A DNA stretch of 54,757 bases from the NCBI GenBank assembly GCA_022567305.1, contig JADFHF010000004.1:104623-159379 (forward strand). Direction: 5' to 3'. The translations under genes and the position numbers were made by a program. The DNA is from Bacteroidota bacterium (GTDB lineage Bacteria; Bacteroidota; Rhodothermia; Rhodothermales; UBA10348). Below are positions 1 through 8,885 of this stretch, in pieces (the first letter of the stretch is position 1; every line of letters starts with the position of its first letter). The notes beneath the pieces were generated by a model. The model was not told where the DNA came from. It worked only from the letters and a program-made list of their open reading frames with translations, and made no database searches.

Positions 1-2
1 TG

Positions 3-239
3 GCCGAGTCCGACGATCCTGACTCGTCCACCCCGGCACAAGTCACCCTTCTCAACCGGGCCGTAAAGAATCTCGATCCAGAGGATCAGCTACTCGTGTT
101 ACTCCGCTTTGAGCACGAAATGAGAGCTCATGACATCGCAAAAGTGATGCACTTCGAAAATCACCGGTACGTATATACGCGGTTGCGAACGGTCGTGAAT
201 CGTCTTCGAAGAGAGGTCATCCGCGCGGAATCCGTGTAG
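3..239 (+). CDS. RNA polymerase sigma-70 family protein, C-terminal part (5' end outside window)
   Basis: Open frame from the window edge to TAG at 237-239, 78 residues visible. The segment resembles sigma-70 region 4 of ECF-type factors: a loop containing LDPEDQLLVLLRFEHEM, followed by a helix-turn-helix-like stretch (AHDIAKVMHFENHRYVYTRL) that would contact the -35 element, and a basic tail (RRE). The usual region 4 core 'eIA..lg.s.gTVksRl' is only loosely matched, so it may be a divergent sigma factor or a related DNA-binding protein. The N-terminal region 2 lies upstream of the window. A 135-bp gap separates it from the next gene on the same strand, so co-transcription is uncertain. Confidence 0.6.
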   Translation, partial: AESDDPDSSTPAQVTLLNRAVKNLDPEDQLLVLLRFEHEMRAHDIAKVMHFENHRYVYTRLRTVVNRLRREVIRAESV

Positions 240-374
240 CGGATTGAGCTTGCCTCTGCCTAAAGGACTGATCACGGCTCGACCACCTCGCAGAACGGGT
301 ACCTATAAAAGAGCAACTCTTCGTGCGGCAAGTCGTAGTTTCAGCCTCATTTCTTCCCGTAGATCATCTATTCT

Positions 375-1409
375 TTGACCGACTCCGACAACACCACGGA
401 CCTTTCCAATTCTCATCCCACTGAGAATTATCTGACCGATTCATGGTCGTTTGGTCGCCCAATTCCTCTGGCTGGACGCCTGGAAAAGAGCGGATTTCCT
501 CCCTGGCTGACTGTCTTTGTGGGTCTCATCTTCGCGTTTGTGCTTTTTCAGGGTATCAGTCTCGTCGTCACATTTATTCTCCTTTTCATCAACGACGTCT
601 CTCTTACAGATTTAACTACGGATCTTAATGTAATACTCGAGGAAAATGCTCGTGAGTTGATGATTGCCAATACGATTGGTCAAGTGTTCGGCTTACTGAT
701 TCCTGCCATCCTTTTCGCGCGTCTTCATAGCAAGAATCACTCTGATTTTCTACGCCTTCGCTCAACCGACATCAGGCTTGTCGTTCTTTCGGTGATCGGG
801 TTGCTCGCCCTCGTACCTGTTGTTCACTGGATAGGCGTGGTGAGTGAATCGCTTCCTTGGCCACAGTCCATACGAGACTTTGAACAGACCCAGATGGATT
901 TGATCGAGCGTATTCTGTTGCAGGACTTCAGCGTTACATTTGCCCTCTCGATGATGGCCCTCACGCCCGCGATTTGCGAAGAGATTCTTTTTCGCGGCTA
1001 CATTCAGCGCCAGGCCGAAAGGAGCATGGGAATCTGGGGTGGGATCTTGTTTTCGGGTCTGATCTTTGGACTCTATCACCTTCGACCGACTCAAGCCATT
1101 CCACTCGGTTTTCTCGGAGTATATCTCGCCTATCTCACCTGGAGATCCGGTAGCATTATTCCGGCAATTATTGTTCATTTTGCGAACAACGCGTTCGCCA
1201 TTGCATTGGGTCGATATGCACAAACGGAGGCTGGTTCAGCACTCGATGTAGAGTCGTTTCAAGTTCCCCTTTCAGTCGTTATCCCGGCGGCTTTGATCCT
1301 TGCGATCGTTACATTTGGTTTAGACAGAACGGCGAAGCTCGTACTCAAGGAGAAATCCATCAATCAGGACCTGTCAGATGTTTCGCGAGAAAGAAGACAA
1401 ACCGATTGA
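375..1409 (+). CDS. CPBP family intramembrane metalloprotease
   Basis: 344-residue polytopic membrane protein of the CPBP (CAAX protease/bacteriocin-processing, ABI) family. The three family motifs are present: EEILFR (Glu202, Glu203, Arg207), FGLYH (His235) and HFANN (His268, Asn271/272), which together form the predicted metal-dependent active site within the membrane. Hydrophobic segments lie around residues 45-75, 100-115, 135-155, 190-200, 222-235, 243-256, 262-280 and 295-315. The start is TTG at 375; no ATG in frame would keep the N-terminus, and the Shine-Dalgarno is weak. The gene overlaps the next (DUF2007) by 32 bp and heads a run with cdsA. The substrate cannot be told from sequence. 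Confidence 0.88.
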   Translation: MTDSDNTTDLSNSHPTENYLTDSWSFGRPIPLAGRLEKSGFPPWLTVFVGLIFAFVLFQGISLVVTFILLFINDVSLTDLTTDLNVILEENARELMIANTIGQVFGLLIPAILFARLHSKNHSDFLRLRSTDIRLVVLSVIGLLALVPVVHWIGVVSESLPWPQSIRDFEQTQMDLIERILLQDFSVTFALSMMALTPAICEEILFRGYIQRQAERSMGIWGGILFSGLIFGLYHLRPTQAIPLGFLGVYLAYLTWRSGSIIPAIIVHFANNAFAIALGRYAQTEAGSALDVESFQVPLSVVIPAALILAIVTFGLDRTAKLVLKEKSINQDLSDVSRERRQTD

Positions 1410-1710
1410 AGGCTGGCTTACCGTTTTCAAGAGCGGGACGGATTATGAGGCGGATCTTGTGAAAGATCGGCTAGTCGATTCGGGTCTTTCGGCTGTCATT
1501 CTCACGCATCGAGACCACGCCTTTCATCTGACGGTTGGAGACCTGGCTGTCGTTCGAGTGCTGGTAGCCCCAAGTCAATATGAGGACGCGATGCGGATTC
1601 TTCAGGCAGTTCCGCTGACCGATGAAGAATTGGAAGCCGCTGCCCTTGCCGCGAACCCTCGACTCACGGACCATGATCAAAATCCGGATCAGTCGGGAGA
1701 TCAGAAGTGA
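1378..1710 (+). CDS. DUF2007 domain-containing protein (putative signal-transducing protein)
   Basis: 110-residue soluble protein. Residues about 12-80 match the DUF2007 pattern: a beta strand WLTVFKSGTDYEADLVKDRL, then a strand ending in AVVRVLVAPSQYEDAMRIL, an ACT/ferredoxin-like fold used to sense or bind small ligands in related proteins. The C-terminus is acidic and probably disordered. The gene begins inside the end of the CPBP gene (32-bp overlap) and its TGA overlaps the GTG start of cdsA (GTGA at 1707-1710), so the three are almost certainly translated from one message. The function of the family is not established. Confidence 0.8.
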   Translation: MFREKEDKPIEGWLTVFKSGTDYEADLVKDRLVDSGLSAVILTHRDHAFHLTVGDLAVVRVLVAPSQYEDAMRILQAVPLTDEELEAAALAANPRLTDHDQNPDQSGDQK

Positions 1711-2525
1711 AAAACAGTTTGACCAGAGTACTCACTGCCGCCGTTGGAATTCCTGCGGTCGTGGTCGTTGCGTATCTCGGAGGTACCTTGTTCGCCGCGG
1801 TCATTGCATTTACCGCTATCCTGGCTCAACTCGAATTCTACGATCTCCAAAACAAGGTCGGATGGAATCCGTCTCGGATCCTGGGCGTGATCTTGGCGCT
1901 GGTTGTTATTCTTCGGTATGAAATCTCCTGGAATGAACCACTTCTGATTGGACTGGCACTGGTCACTATTGCGGACCTGCTCAGAACGGGTCCTGACCAG
2001 ACCCCTGTTGCCCGGTTCGCAGGTACACTGGTTGGGGTTGTCTACCCAGTCTGGCTTTTTTCCTATTTAACAGATATTCGTCTCGGCCTGGAAGGCAATC
2101 TTCCATCCGGACAGGCATTTGGAACGACGATGATGTTGATCGCTCTCGTTTGGGCTGCGGATTCGGCCGCGTATTATGTGGGGAAGGCCGTCGGGAAGCG
2201 TCCTCTTGCTCCATCGCTTTCACCCAAGAAGACTTGGGAGGGGGCGTATGCTTCCGTTCCTGGGGCTCTGATAGTGGCCATCTGTTTCAAAGTCTTGTGG
2301 TTGTCTTACCTGAGCTGGACGGACGTGGTTGTCTTCTCGCTGATCAGCGGTGTATGGGGGCAGGTGGGAGATTTGGCGGAGAGTGCGTTCAAGAGGAGCG
2401 CCGGCGTTAAGGATTCAGCGTCCATCTTGCCGGGCCATGGAGGTATGCTGGATCGGATCGACTCGCTGATCGTCGTCGTGCCTCTCTATTATTTATATCT
2501 GCGATTCTTCATGAACGTGCTGTAG
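1707..2525 (+). CDS. cdsA: phosphatidate cytidylyltransferase CdsA
   Basis: 272-residue integral membrane enzyme that makes CDP-diacylglycerol from phosphatidate and CTP, the branch point of phospholipid synthesis. The C-terminal CDS signature is complete: FKRSAGVKD followed by LPGHGGMLDRIDS at about residues 229-253, with the Lys-Asp and His-Gly-Gly/Asp-Arg-Asp residues that bind metal and substrate. An upstream LSPKKTWEG motif (about residues 171-179) is also typical. About eight hydrophobic segments are visible. The GTG start at 1707 overlaps the TGA of the DUF2007 gene. Length is normal for the family. Confidence 0.95.
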   Translation: MKNSLTRVLTAAVGIPAVVVVAYLGGTLFAAVIAFTAILAQLEFYDLQNKVGWNPSRILGVILALVVILRYEISWNEPLLIGLALVTIADLLRTGPDQTPVARFAGTLVGVVYPVWLFSYLTDIRLGLEGNLPSGQAFGTTMMLIALVWAADSAAYYVGKAVGKRPLAPSLSPKKTWEGAYASVPGALIVAICFKVLWLSYLSWTDVVVFSLISGVWGQVGDLAESAFKRSAGVKDSASILPGHGGMLDRIDSLIVVVPLYYLYLRFFMNVL

Positions 2526-2595
2526 TTTTTCTACGGAACGTAGATACAGGCGCTCGGTAACAGGCGGATATTTGGGAATAACGAGACTCAGTCCT

Positions 2596-2796
2596 ATGGG
2601 TCTATTCATTCAAAATAAAAAGGCCAACAAAAGGTTTTCGTACGAACCGCGATTCTACAACCCCGAGAAAGAAGAGCGACTGAAAAGACGGATTCGAGTC
2701 AAACGAGTGACCGGACGCCGACGAGATCCTATGGGGCTAATCATTTTCGGAATTTTAGCCGGAATAGTTCTCTACATGTACCTGAATCTCGGATGA
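2596..2796 (+). CDS. small single-pass membrane protein, unknown
   Basis: About 66 residues from ATG 2596; a TTG at 2572 in the same frame would add eight residues, but the ATG is preferred because the conserved-looking part begins MGLFIQNKKANKRF. The protein is strongly basic (KEERLKRRIRVKRVTGRRRD) and ends in one transmembrane helix (GLIIFGILAGIVLYMYLNL), suggesting a C-tail-anchored protein with a cytoplasmic positively charged domain. It lies between cdsA and mutL on the same strand. I do not recognise a named family. Confidence 0.6.
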   Translation: MGLFIQNKKANKRFSYEPRFYNPEKEERLKRRIRVKRVTGRRRDPMGLIIFGILAGIVLYMYLNLG

Positions 2797-2850
2797 ACGA
2801 TCGAGGCGGGAGGGAGAAGAGGCCGGAAAGGTATTTGGGACAGGAGATTG

Positions 2851-4713
2851 GTGGAAATTTCTGTTGAGCAAGATCAAGTGATCCGGTTAATGCCGGAGAC
2901 CGTCTCGAACAAGATTGCCGCTGGCGAGGTTGTTCAACGGCCGGCCTCTGTCGTAAAGGAGCTTGTTGAGAATGCCATCGATGCGGGGGCCGAACACATT
3001 TCCATCGTCGTAAAAGGAGCGGGAAGCGAACTTATTCAGGTCGTCGACGACGGTTGTGGAATGAGCGCGGCGGACGCCGCTGCCAGTTTTCAGCGTCACG
3101 CTACGAGCAAAATTAGGTCGATTGAGGACCTCGAATCCATTCGCACGCTTGGATTCAGGGGCGAAGCTCTGGCTTCAATCGCTGCTATCGCAAAAGTGAG
3201 ATTGCAATCGCGTCGATCGGTGGACGAAGTCGGAACGGAGATCATCGTCGAGGGGGGCGAGCCGATTTCGAACGCTCCTAAACCCATGCTCCCGGGCACC
3301 ACGATTTCTGTCCGCAACCTGTTCTACAACGTCCCGGCTCGCCGAAAATTTTTAAAACGTCCGTCCACGGAGCTGAAGCACATCGTCGACGTAGTCCAGG
3401 TTAATGCGCTGGCCAATCCGGGTATTGCTTGGACCCTTCGAAGCGGAGAAAATGAACTGATGTGTGTCACGCGTGGTGAAAGCCACGATCCCAAAGAAAT
3501 TCTACAAACGCGGATTAAAGAATTACTCTCGCTGGATTCCTTCGAACCGCTCATTACGGTGGACGAGTCGACCAGCTATTTGAGGGTCTTCGGGATTCTC
3601 GGAAAGCCCGAATTGTACAAACGCACTCGGGGACGACAGTTTTTGTTCGTAAATAACCGGGCGATTAAGCACCGATACCTCGAACACGCCGTCTATTCGG
3701 CCTACGAGTATCTACTTCCGGAGGGCACCTTCCCGCTCTTTGCTCTCTTTCTCGATATCGACCCTCGACATGTCGATGTCAATGTGCATCCGGCAAAGGC
3801 CGAAGTGAAATTTGAAGACGAGAGTGGTGTATACAGTATGATGCGGACGATTGTCCGGAAGGCATTGGGTACGGCTGAACTCACGCCTGATTTTCTTTCG
3901 GCCGTTCCGCTGTCGGGTATTAAGCTGGATCTGGATTCCTCTGAATCGCATGAGTCGGGGAAGGGATCGAAGGGGCTCCGCTTAGCCGAAACCGGCCTGA
4001 CCGGGTTTGCGCACGAACCCCACTCAAATCCTTGGTTGGAAGCGGGATCTGCAAGTAAACGGTTATATGACTCCGGCCCAGGGGGAGCCATGTCGTCAGG
4101 AACGGTGGAGAGTCGGGGAGACGAAACGCGTGAGACAGAGTCGTCAGACTTACTCTGGCAGTTACATGATGCTTATGTACTCACACAGATTCGCTCTGGT
4201 TTGGTGATCGTGGATCAACAAGCTGCACACGAGCGCATTCTGTACGAAAAAGCCACCATTAGTCTCGCAGATGGATTTGGACTTTCACAGCAGTTGCTGT
4301 TCCCAATCACGATCGAGTATCCGCCGGGCGACTTTGTATTGCTGGAAGAATTGATGCCTGATCTTCGATCGCTTGGATTTGACATCGAACCGTTCGGCGG
4401 TCGTAGTGTGGTCATGCGCGGAGTCCCGGCCGACATCCGAGCTGGCGATGAACGACAGATTTTGGATGCTGTGTTAGATCAGTACAAGTCATTCGAAAGT
4501 GTTGACAAACTGACCGGTCGGGAAAATCTGGCTCGAAGTATTGCCCGAAAAAGCTCCGTGAAGGCTGGAGCGCGATTGTCCCACAAAGAAATGCGCGCCT
4601 TGATCGATCAGTTGTTTCTCTGCGAAATGCCATATGTCAGTCCGGATGGCAGACCTACCATCGTCAAGCTATCCGTCGATGAGCTCCGTGAACGGTTTGG
4701 GCGGCGAGGGTAG
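2851..4713 (+). CDS. mutL: DNA mismatch repair protein MutL
   Basis: About 620 residues. The N-terminal GHKL ATPase has all motifs: ELVENAIDAGA, DDGCGM, FQRHATSKI and TLGFRGEALASI. It couples MutS mismatch recognition to downstream repair steps. The C-terminal dimerisation domain carries a variant endonuclease-type motif, DQQAAHERILYEKA, in which the usual His of DQHA is Gln; the later ACR-like and CPHGRP-like positions read ARKSSVKAG and SPDGRP. A Shine-Dalgarno AGGAG (2842-2846) sits four bases before GTG 2851 and one base before an alternative TTG at 2848, so GTG is preferred. tilS follows after 23 bp. Confidence 0.96.
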   Translation: MEISVEQDQVIRLMPETVSNKIAAGEVVQRPASVVKELVENAIDAGAEHISIVVKGAGSELIQVVDDGCGMSAADAAASFQRHATSKIRSIEDLESIRTLGFRGEALASIAAIAKVRLQSRRSVDEVGTEIIVEGGEPISNAPKPMLPGTTISVRNLFYNVPARRKFLKRPSTELKHIVDVVQVNALANPGIAWTLRSGENELMCVTRGESHDPKEILQTRIKELLSLDSFEPLITVDESTSYLRVFGILGKPELYKRTRGRQFLFVNNRAIKHRYLEHAVYSAYEYLLPEGTFPLFALFLDIDPRHVDVNVHPAKAEVKFEDESGVYSMMRTIVRKALGTAELTPDFLSAVPLSGIKLDLDSSESHESGKGSKGLRLAETGLTGFAHEPHSNPWLEAGSASKRLYDSGPGGAMSSGTVESRGDETRETESSDLLWQLHDAYVLTQIRSGLVIVDQQAAHERILYEKATISLADGFGLSQQLLFPITIEYPPGDFVLLEELMPDLRSLGFDIEPFGGRSVVMRGVPADIRAGDERQILDAVLDQYKSFESVDKLTGRENLARSIARKSSVKAGARLSHKEMRALIDQLFLCEMPYVSPDGRPTIVKLSVDELRERFGRRG

Positions 4714-4736
4714 TCGAGATTTTGAGGCTCTGATAA

Positions 4737-6089
4737 ATGCTCGAGCGAGTTCAGTCATACATCGTCGACCACCGCTTATTCGGCTCCGGCGGGCCAATTC
4801 TTGTAGGGGTGAGTGGAGGCGTCGATTCCGTGACTTTGGCCTGGGTTCTCGGCGAACTCGGCTACAACATCGAAGTAGCGCACGTTAATTACCAACTTCG
4901 TGGCGATGAAAGCGATCGGGACGCTGAACTCGTTCGCTCGTTTTCAAGGGATCGAGATCTGGTTCTGCATGAAGTCGAGCCAGGCGCGATGCCCCCCGGT
5001 TCTTTGCAGGAAAATGCCCGCAATTTTCGATACCAGCGATTTGAGGAAATCGCCATCGATCGAGAGATGACCCGTATTGCAGTGGCTCACAACCGAAACG
5101 ATCAGGCAGAAACCGTTCTGCTCAATCTGCTTCGCGGAGGAGGATTTGATGGCGTGGCTGGTATGCGGCCGTCCAGACCCGTGCGACAAGATTCGCCCAT
5201 CCATGTCGTTCGTCCTTTCCTGGATATTTCTCGTTCAGACATCGTGGCAATTGCGACTTCCTCGGGCCTTCCGTGGCGTGAGGATAACTCAAACGCCGAT
5301 TTGAGCTATTCGCGAGTCAAAATCCGAACGGGCACCCTACCGGCGCTTGAGTCCTGCGGTGAATCCGACCTGATTGGGGAATTGGTGACGATTTCGAAGG
5401 ATATGCGGGTGCTGGTGGATGAACTGCTCCCTGAAACGCTGCCACCGGATCTACAGTTTGGTCGGCTGATCGGCCACTCGGTGCCGATCGAAGCCTTACG
5501 AGAACTTGATCCGGCAGTAAGGGGCTGGTATTTGCTTCGACTCGTACGAAAGTGGCTTCCAGAGGCCCCTGTAAGACGATCGACCGTTTTTTCCATCGAT
5601 CGATTGATGGATGCACCGACCGGGAAGCGCATTCAGTTCAAAACCGGGTCGATTTGGAGAGAGCGCGATCGCATCCGATTCGTACCCTCCCCGAGTGAAG
5701 CCGAACCGACCCCAGCGGGCGTCACCACCGGAAATGAAATTATGGGAAGCTTCGGTCGGTTGACCTGGAACGTAATTCCATCGGAAACGGTCGAGACACA
5801 GACGGGCCGGTTTGAGATTGTCGTGGACGAGAACAAAATCAGAGGGTGTCTTTCGGTAAGGCCCTGGCGTCCGGGTGACCGCTTTAAACCGTTCGGTATG
5901 GCCGGGTGGAAAAAAGTGAAATCGTTTCTAACGGACGCAAAGGTCGCCTCCTCGGAACGAAAATCGGTTCACGTATTGTGCGACGATGAACGCATCGTCT
6001 GGATTTTGGGGCACCGAATGGACGATCAATACCGTGTGGAGGATCACACGAAGCGAGTTCGACAAATCTTATTCGAACCTGCACGTTAA
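4737..6089 (+). CDS. tilS: tRNA(Ile)-lysidine synthase TilS
   Basis: 450-residue ATP-dependent ligase that converts C34 of the tRNA-Ile CAU anticodon to lysidine, so that AUA is read as isoleucine. The PP-loop SGGVDS lies at about residues 25-30 of the N-terminal adenine-nucleotide alpha-hydrolase domain, with HNRNDQAETVLLNLLRGGG further on. The C-terminal TilS domain (about residues 365-445) shows RPWRPGDRFKPFGM and KSFLTDAKV. Length is typical for a full-size TilS. It is followed on the same strand by hpt, a frequent tilS neighbour in bacteria, though the usual ftsH is not next here. Confidence 0.94.
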   Translation: MLERVQSYIVDHRLFGSGGPILVGVSGGVDSVTLAWVLGELGYNIEVAHVNYQLRGDESDRDAELVRSFSRDRDLVLHEVEPGAMPPGSLQENARNFRYQRFEEIAIDREMTRIAVAHNRNDQAETVLLNLLRGGGFDGVAGMRPSRPVRQDSPIHVVRPFLDISRSDIVAIATSSGLPWREDNSNADLSYSRVKIRTGTLPALESCGESDLIGELVTISKDMRVLVDELLPETLPPDLQFGRLIGHSVPIEALRELDPAVRGWYLLRLVRKWLPEAPVRRSTVFSIDRLMDAPTGKRIQFKTGSIWRERDRIRFVPSPSEAEPTPAGVTTGNEIMGSFGRLTWNVIPSETVETQTGRFEIVVDENKIRGCLSVRPWRPGDRFKPFGMAGWKKVKSFLTDAKVASSERKSVHVLCDDERIVWILGHRMDDQYRVEDHTKRVRQILFEPAR

Positions 6090-6217
6090 TCTATCTTCTC
6101 AAGGAGAATTTCGTGTACGCATTCAGTTGAATCCCGTATTTTCCGCCTTCCTTTTTCGCCCCTTTTTACCAACCGTTTCCGCCAACCGTCTCCGTGGCCT
6201 CGACCTGATCCGCAGCC

Positions 6218-6799
6218 ATGACCGCCAATCTTCTTCTACACGATGACAGAACGATCACCCTTCGTGGTGAACGTTTCAGTGTCTGCATGGACAGCGAAAT
6301 GATCCAAAATCGTGTCGCCGAGCTTGGAGCAAGAATATCGGTCGATTACGAGGGCAAGCGTCCGATCTTGATTGGCGTTTTGAACGGCGCGTTCATGTTT
6401 CTTGCCGATCTGATGAAGAAGATTCGGATTGACTGCGAAGTAGACTTCGTGAAGCTCTCGTCGTACGGCGCGGAGAAGATTTCGAGTGGCGTCGTCAGGG
6501 AACTCAAGAAAATCGACGCAGACCTCGAGGGCAGACATGTACTCGTCGTCGAGGACATTGTGGACACGGGTCTCTCGATGCAGTACATCCTGGATATCAT
6601 GCACAGTCAGAATCCCGAATCCGTAAAGGTTGTTACGCTCCTTCACAAGTACGAAGCGACCGAAGTGCACGTACAGCTGGACTACGTAGGATTTCGAATT
6701 AAGAATCAGTTTGTCGTCGGATATGGACTGGACTATGGCCAGGTCGGCAGGAATCTCCCGGACCTTTATGTGCTGGATCCGCACGAGGATGACTCCTAG
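6218..6799 (+). CDS. hpt: hypoxanthine phosphoribosyltransferase
   Basis: 193-residue type I phosphoribosyltransferase that salvages hypoxanthine/guanine to IMP/GMP using PRPP. The PRPP loop VVEDIVDTGLS is at residues 110-120 with the two acidic residues before the Asp-Thr-Gly. LIGVLNGAFMFLADL (about 51-65) and VDFVKLSSYG (76-84) match HPRT family elements. It starts at ATG 6218 after a 128-bp spacer from tilS. The spacer contains no other gene or clear terminator. The convergent kynU gene ends only 16 bp away. Confidence 0.93.
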   Translation: MTANLLLHDDRTITLRGERFSVCMDSEMIQNRVAELGARISVDYEGKRPILIGVLNGAFMFLADLMKKIRIDCEVDFVKLSSYGAEKISSGVVRELKKIDADLEGRHVLVVEDIVDTGLSMQYILDIMHSQNPESVKVVTLLHKYEATEVHVQLDYVGFRIKNQFVVGYGLDYGQVGRNLPDLYVLDPHEDDS

Positions 6800-6815
6800 G
6801 CTCAGTCTGGAATAC

Positions 6816-8087
6816 TCAGGTCACATCGTCTAGAGCCTCTACGGCTTGAAAAACGTCCGAGTACGAGTTGTAGAGAGGAACGGGCGCCATCCGGATGATT
6901 CCAGGCTCTCGCCAGTCGCAAGAAACACCACGAGATTTCAAGGTCTCAAAAACATCCCGCCCGCCATGGATCCGAATAGATAACTGGGCTCCTCGATGGT
7001 CCGGGTCGCCGGGAGTGATGACGGTCGCTTTTTCCCCGATTCGCGTCTTCAATAGGTATTCAAAGTATCCAGTCAGTCGCCGCGATTTTTCGAGTATGGC
7101 TGGAAATCCGGCCTCTTCAAATAATTCCAGAGACGCTTTGAGGGGCGCCGTTGAAAGGAGCGCCGGGTTACTGATTTGAAATGCCAGCGCGCCACGAGCC
7201 GGAGCGAAGTTGTCCAGCATTCGAAAGCGATCCGCTATGTTCTGTCCCCACCAACCGTGAAGTGCGGGGAGGTTTGAATCGGCCGAATGCCTGGCATGGA
7301 CGAAAATACACCCTGGACCACCGGGACCTGCGTTCAGGTACTTATAGGTGCACCAGGCAGCAAAATCCACATTCCAATCGTGAAGATTCAGGGCCACGTT
7401 TCCGGCCGCGTGGGCAAGGTCGAATCCGACCACGCATCCTGCCTCATGAGCGGCTCGGGTGATTTCTTCCATGTCCAGAAGTTGGCCCGTGTAGTAGTTC
7501 AACCCTCCCAATAGTACAAGTGCGATTTCAGATCCGGATTCCGCGATTACCGTGAGGATGTCTTCGGTACGAAGGAGGGTCTCATCACCGCGCGGCCGAA
7601 GTACCAATATGGCGTTTTCGGGATCGCATCCGCGCCACTCGACGTGAGACCGGATCGCGTATCGGTCAGACGGGAAAGCGTCCTGCTCAACCAGCACTTT
7701 ATATCGCGCAGCCGAGGGGTTATAGAACGAGGCCATCAGAAAATGAAGGTTTATCGTCAGCGCGTTCATTAGTACGGTCTCCGTACTATCTGCACCAACT
7801 AGTACGGACACCTTACTATTCAGGTCTTCGCAATAGTTCAGCCAGGGGGACGGGCCAGAAAAATGGCCATCCAGGCCGCGCGTCTTCCAGGCCTCCAGAA
7901 TTTCAAGGACATGCGCCTCGGCGCCGACAGGTTGAAGCCCGAGTGAGTTGCCCGTGAAATAGATGATCGGCGCCCCGTCCGCTCCGAGAGGAAGATGAAA
8001 ACGATCGCGAAATATGCCGAGAGGATCTCGACGGTCTTCCTCGCTTGCGAAGGCGGGAGAGGATTCAAATGGAGGAAGTCGATTCAC
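6816..8087 (-). CDS. kynU: kynureninase
   Basis: 423-residue PLP enzyme that splits kynurenine to anthranilate and alanine (tryptophan catabolism, or de novo NAD synthesis via 3-hydroxykynurenine). Diagnostic segments: IIYFTGNSLGLQP (about 41-53), EQDAFPSDRYAI (134-145), GFDLAHAAGN (221-230) and CTYKYLNAGPGG, where Lys249 is the expected PLP Schiff-base residue. It is monocistronic and convergent with hpt. A TATAAT on the minus strand (8126-8121), about 33 bp before the start codon, may be its -10 box. No other kynurenine-pathway gene is in the window. Confidence 0.93.
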   Translation of the reverse strand: MNRLPPFESSPAFASEEDRRDPLGIFRDRFHLPLGADGAPIIYFTGNSLGLQPVGAEAHVLEILEAWKTRGLDGHFSGPSPWLNYCEDLNSKVSVLVGADSTETVLMNALTINLHFLMASFYNPSAARYKVLVEQDAFPSDRYAIRSHVEWRGCDPENAILVLRPRGDETLLRTEDILTVIAESGSEIALVLLGGLNYYTGQLLDMEEITRAAHEAGCVVGFDLAHAAGNVALNLHDWNVDFAAWCTYKYLNAGPGGPGCIFVHARHSADSNLPALHGWWGQNIADRFRMLDNFAPARGALAFQISNPALLSTAPLKASLELFEEAGFPAILEKSRRLTGYFEYLLKTRIGEKATVITPGDPDHRGAQLSIRIHGGRDVFETLKSRGVSCDWREPGIIRMAPVPLYNSYSDVFQAVEALDDVT

Positions 8088-8207
8088 GGATATCGCTCTC
8101 TAGGACGGCTCAGTGATCCAATTATAGGCATATTGAATGATACGGCACTCTATATTACGAGCCATGCGAGATGCATTTCCCGTTCTTCCTCCAGATACCG
8201 AACGAAA

Positions 8208-8885
8208 ATGGAGCGATTTCTCTCGAGAGCAACCGTCTGTTCGCTATCTATCAGCGTTTCGATCGTCGGAAATCTAAAGGCTCAGAAACGGAAGCTGAAG
8301 CTCGACGATTATGCCGAGTGGCAGCGCTTCGAAACGACGCTATTGTCGCCCGATGGCCATTGGTTTGCCTATTCCATGAACCCCGTAGAAGGGGATACAT
8401 GGCTCGCTGTCAAGGAAATGGGATCGGATGAAGAGCCTGAAGTCATGCACGGTAGCGGCCCCTCGTTCTCGGATAACAATCGCTGGTTCACTTTTTCGAT
8501 CGGGGTCTTTGAGAAAGAAGAAAAGAAACTGAAGGATGAGGAGAAGCCAGTGCGTCTGAAGCTCGGAATGATGGGTTTATCCGCGACCGTCGTGGATACG
8601 TTCGAGTTCGTGGAAGAATTTACGTTCTCTGGTGACGGGGCGTTTCTGGCCATGCCGAAATACAAGGCGGAGGGCGTAAAAACGAAAGGCACGGACCTGA
8701 TGGTCAGAAATCTGGAGGAAGACACGAATCAAAAAATCGGTCATGTAGCGGAGTATTCATTGAGCGAAGAAGGAGTGTTGCCAGCGGTTCTAATTGACGC
8801 TAACGAAAAGCCTTCTGGAATTGGACGACCTGCATGGCGAGAAGTGGCCGAAGGGACAAACACTTTTTGGACTCGTTTGCCATGA
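8208..8885 (+). pseudogene. truncated S9 (prolyl oligopeptidase) family peptidase, N-terminal remnant
   Basis: From ATG 8208 the frame encodes about 225 residues: a short signal-like stretch, then KLKLDDYAEWQRFETTLLSPDGHWFAYSMNP, typical of the N-terminal beta-propeller of large secreted S9 peptidases. The alpha/beta hydrolase domain with GxSxG, Asp and His is absent. Complete members of this type are about 900 residues. The frame loses family likeness after about 8790 (VLPAVLIDANEK) and stops at 8885, where the dipeptidase gene begins with an ATGA overlap. The simplest reading is a deletion that removed the 3' part of the gene and brought the dipeptidase gene against the stub. An N-terminal fragment might still be made, but catalysis is not possible. 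Confidence 0.65.

Noticed and set aside
762-1223. 153-codon minus-strand ORF
   Set aside because: It is antisense to the CPBP protease gene, whose active-site motifs confirm the plus strand.
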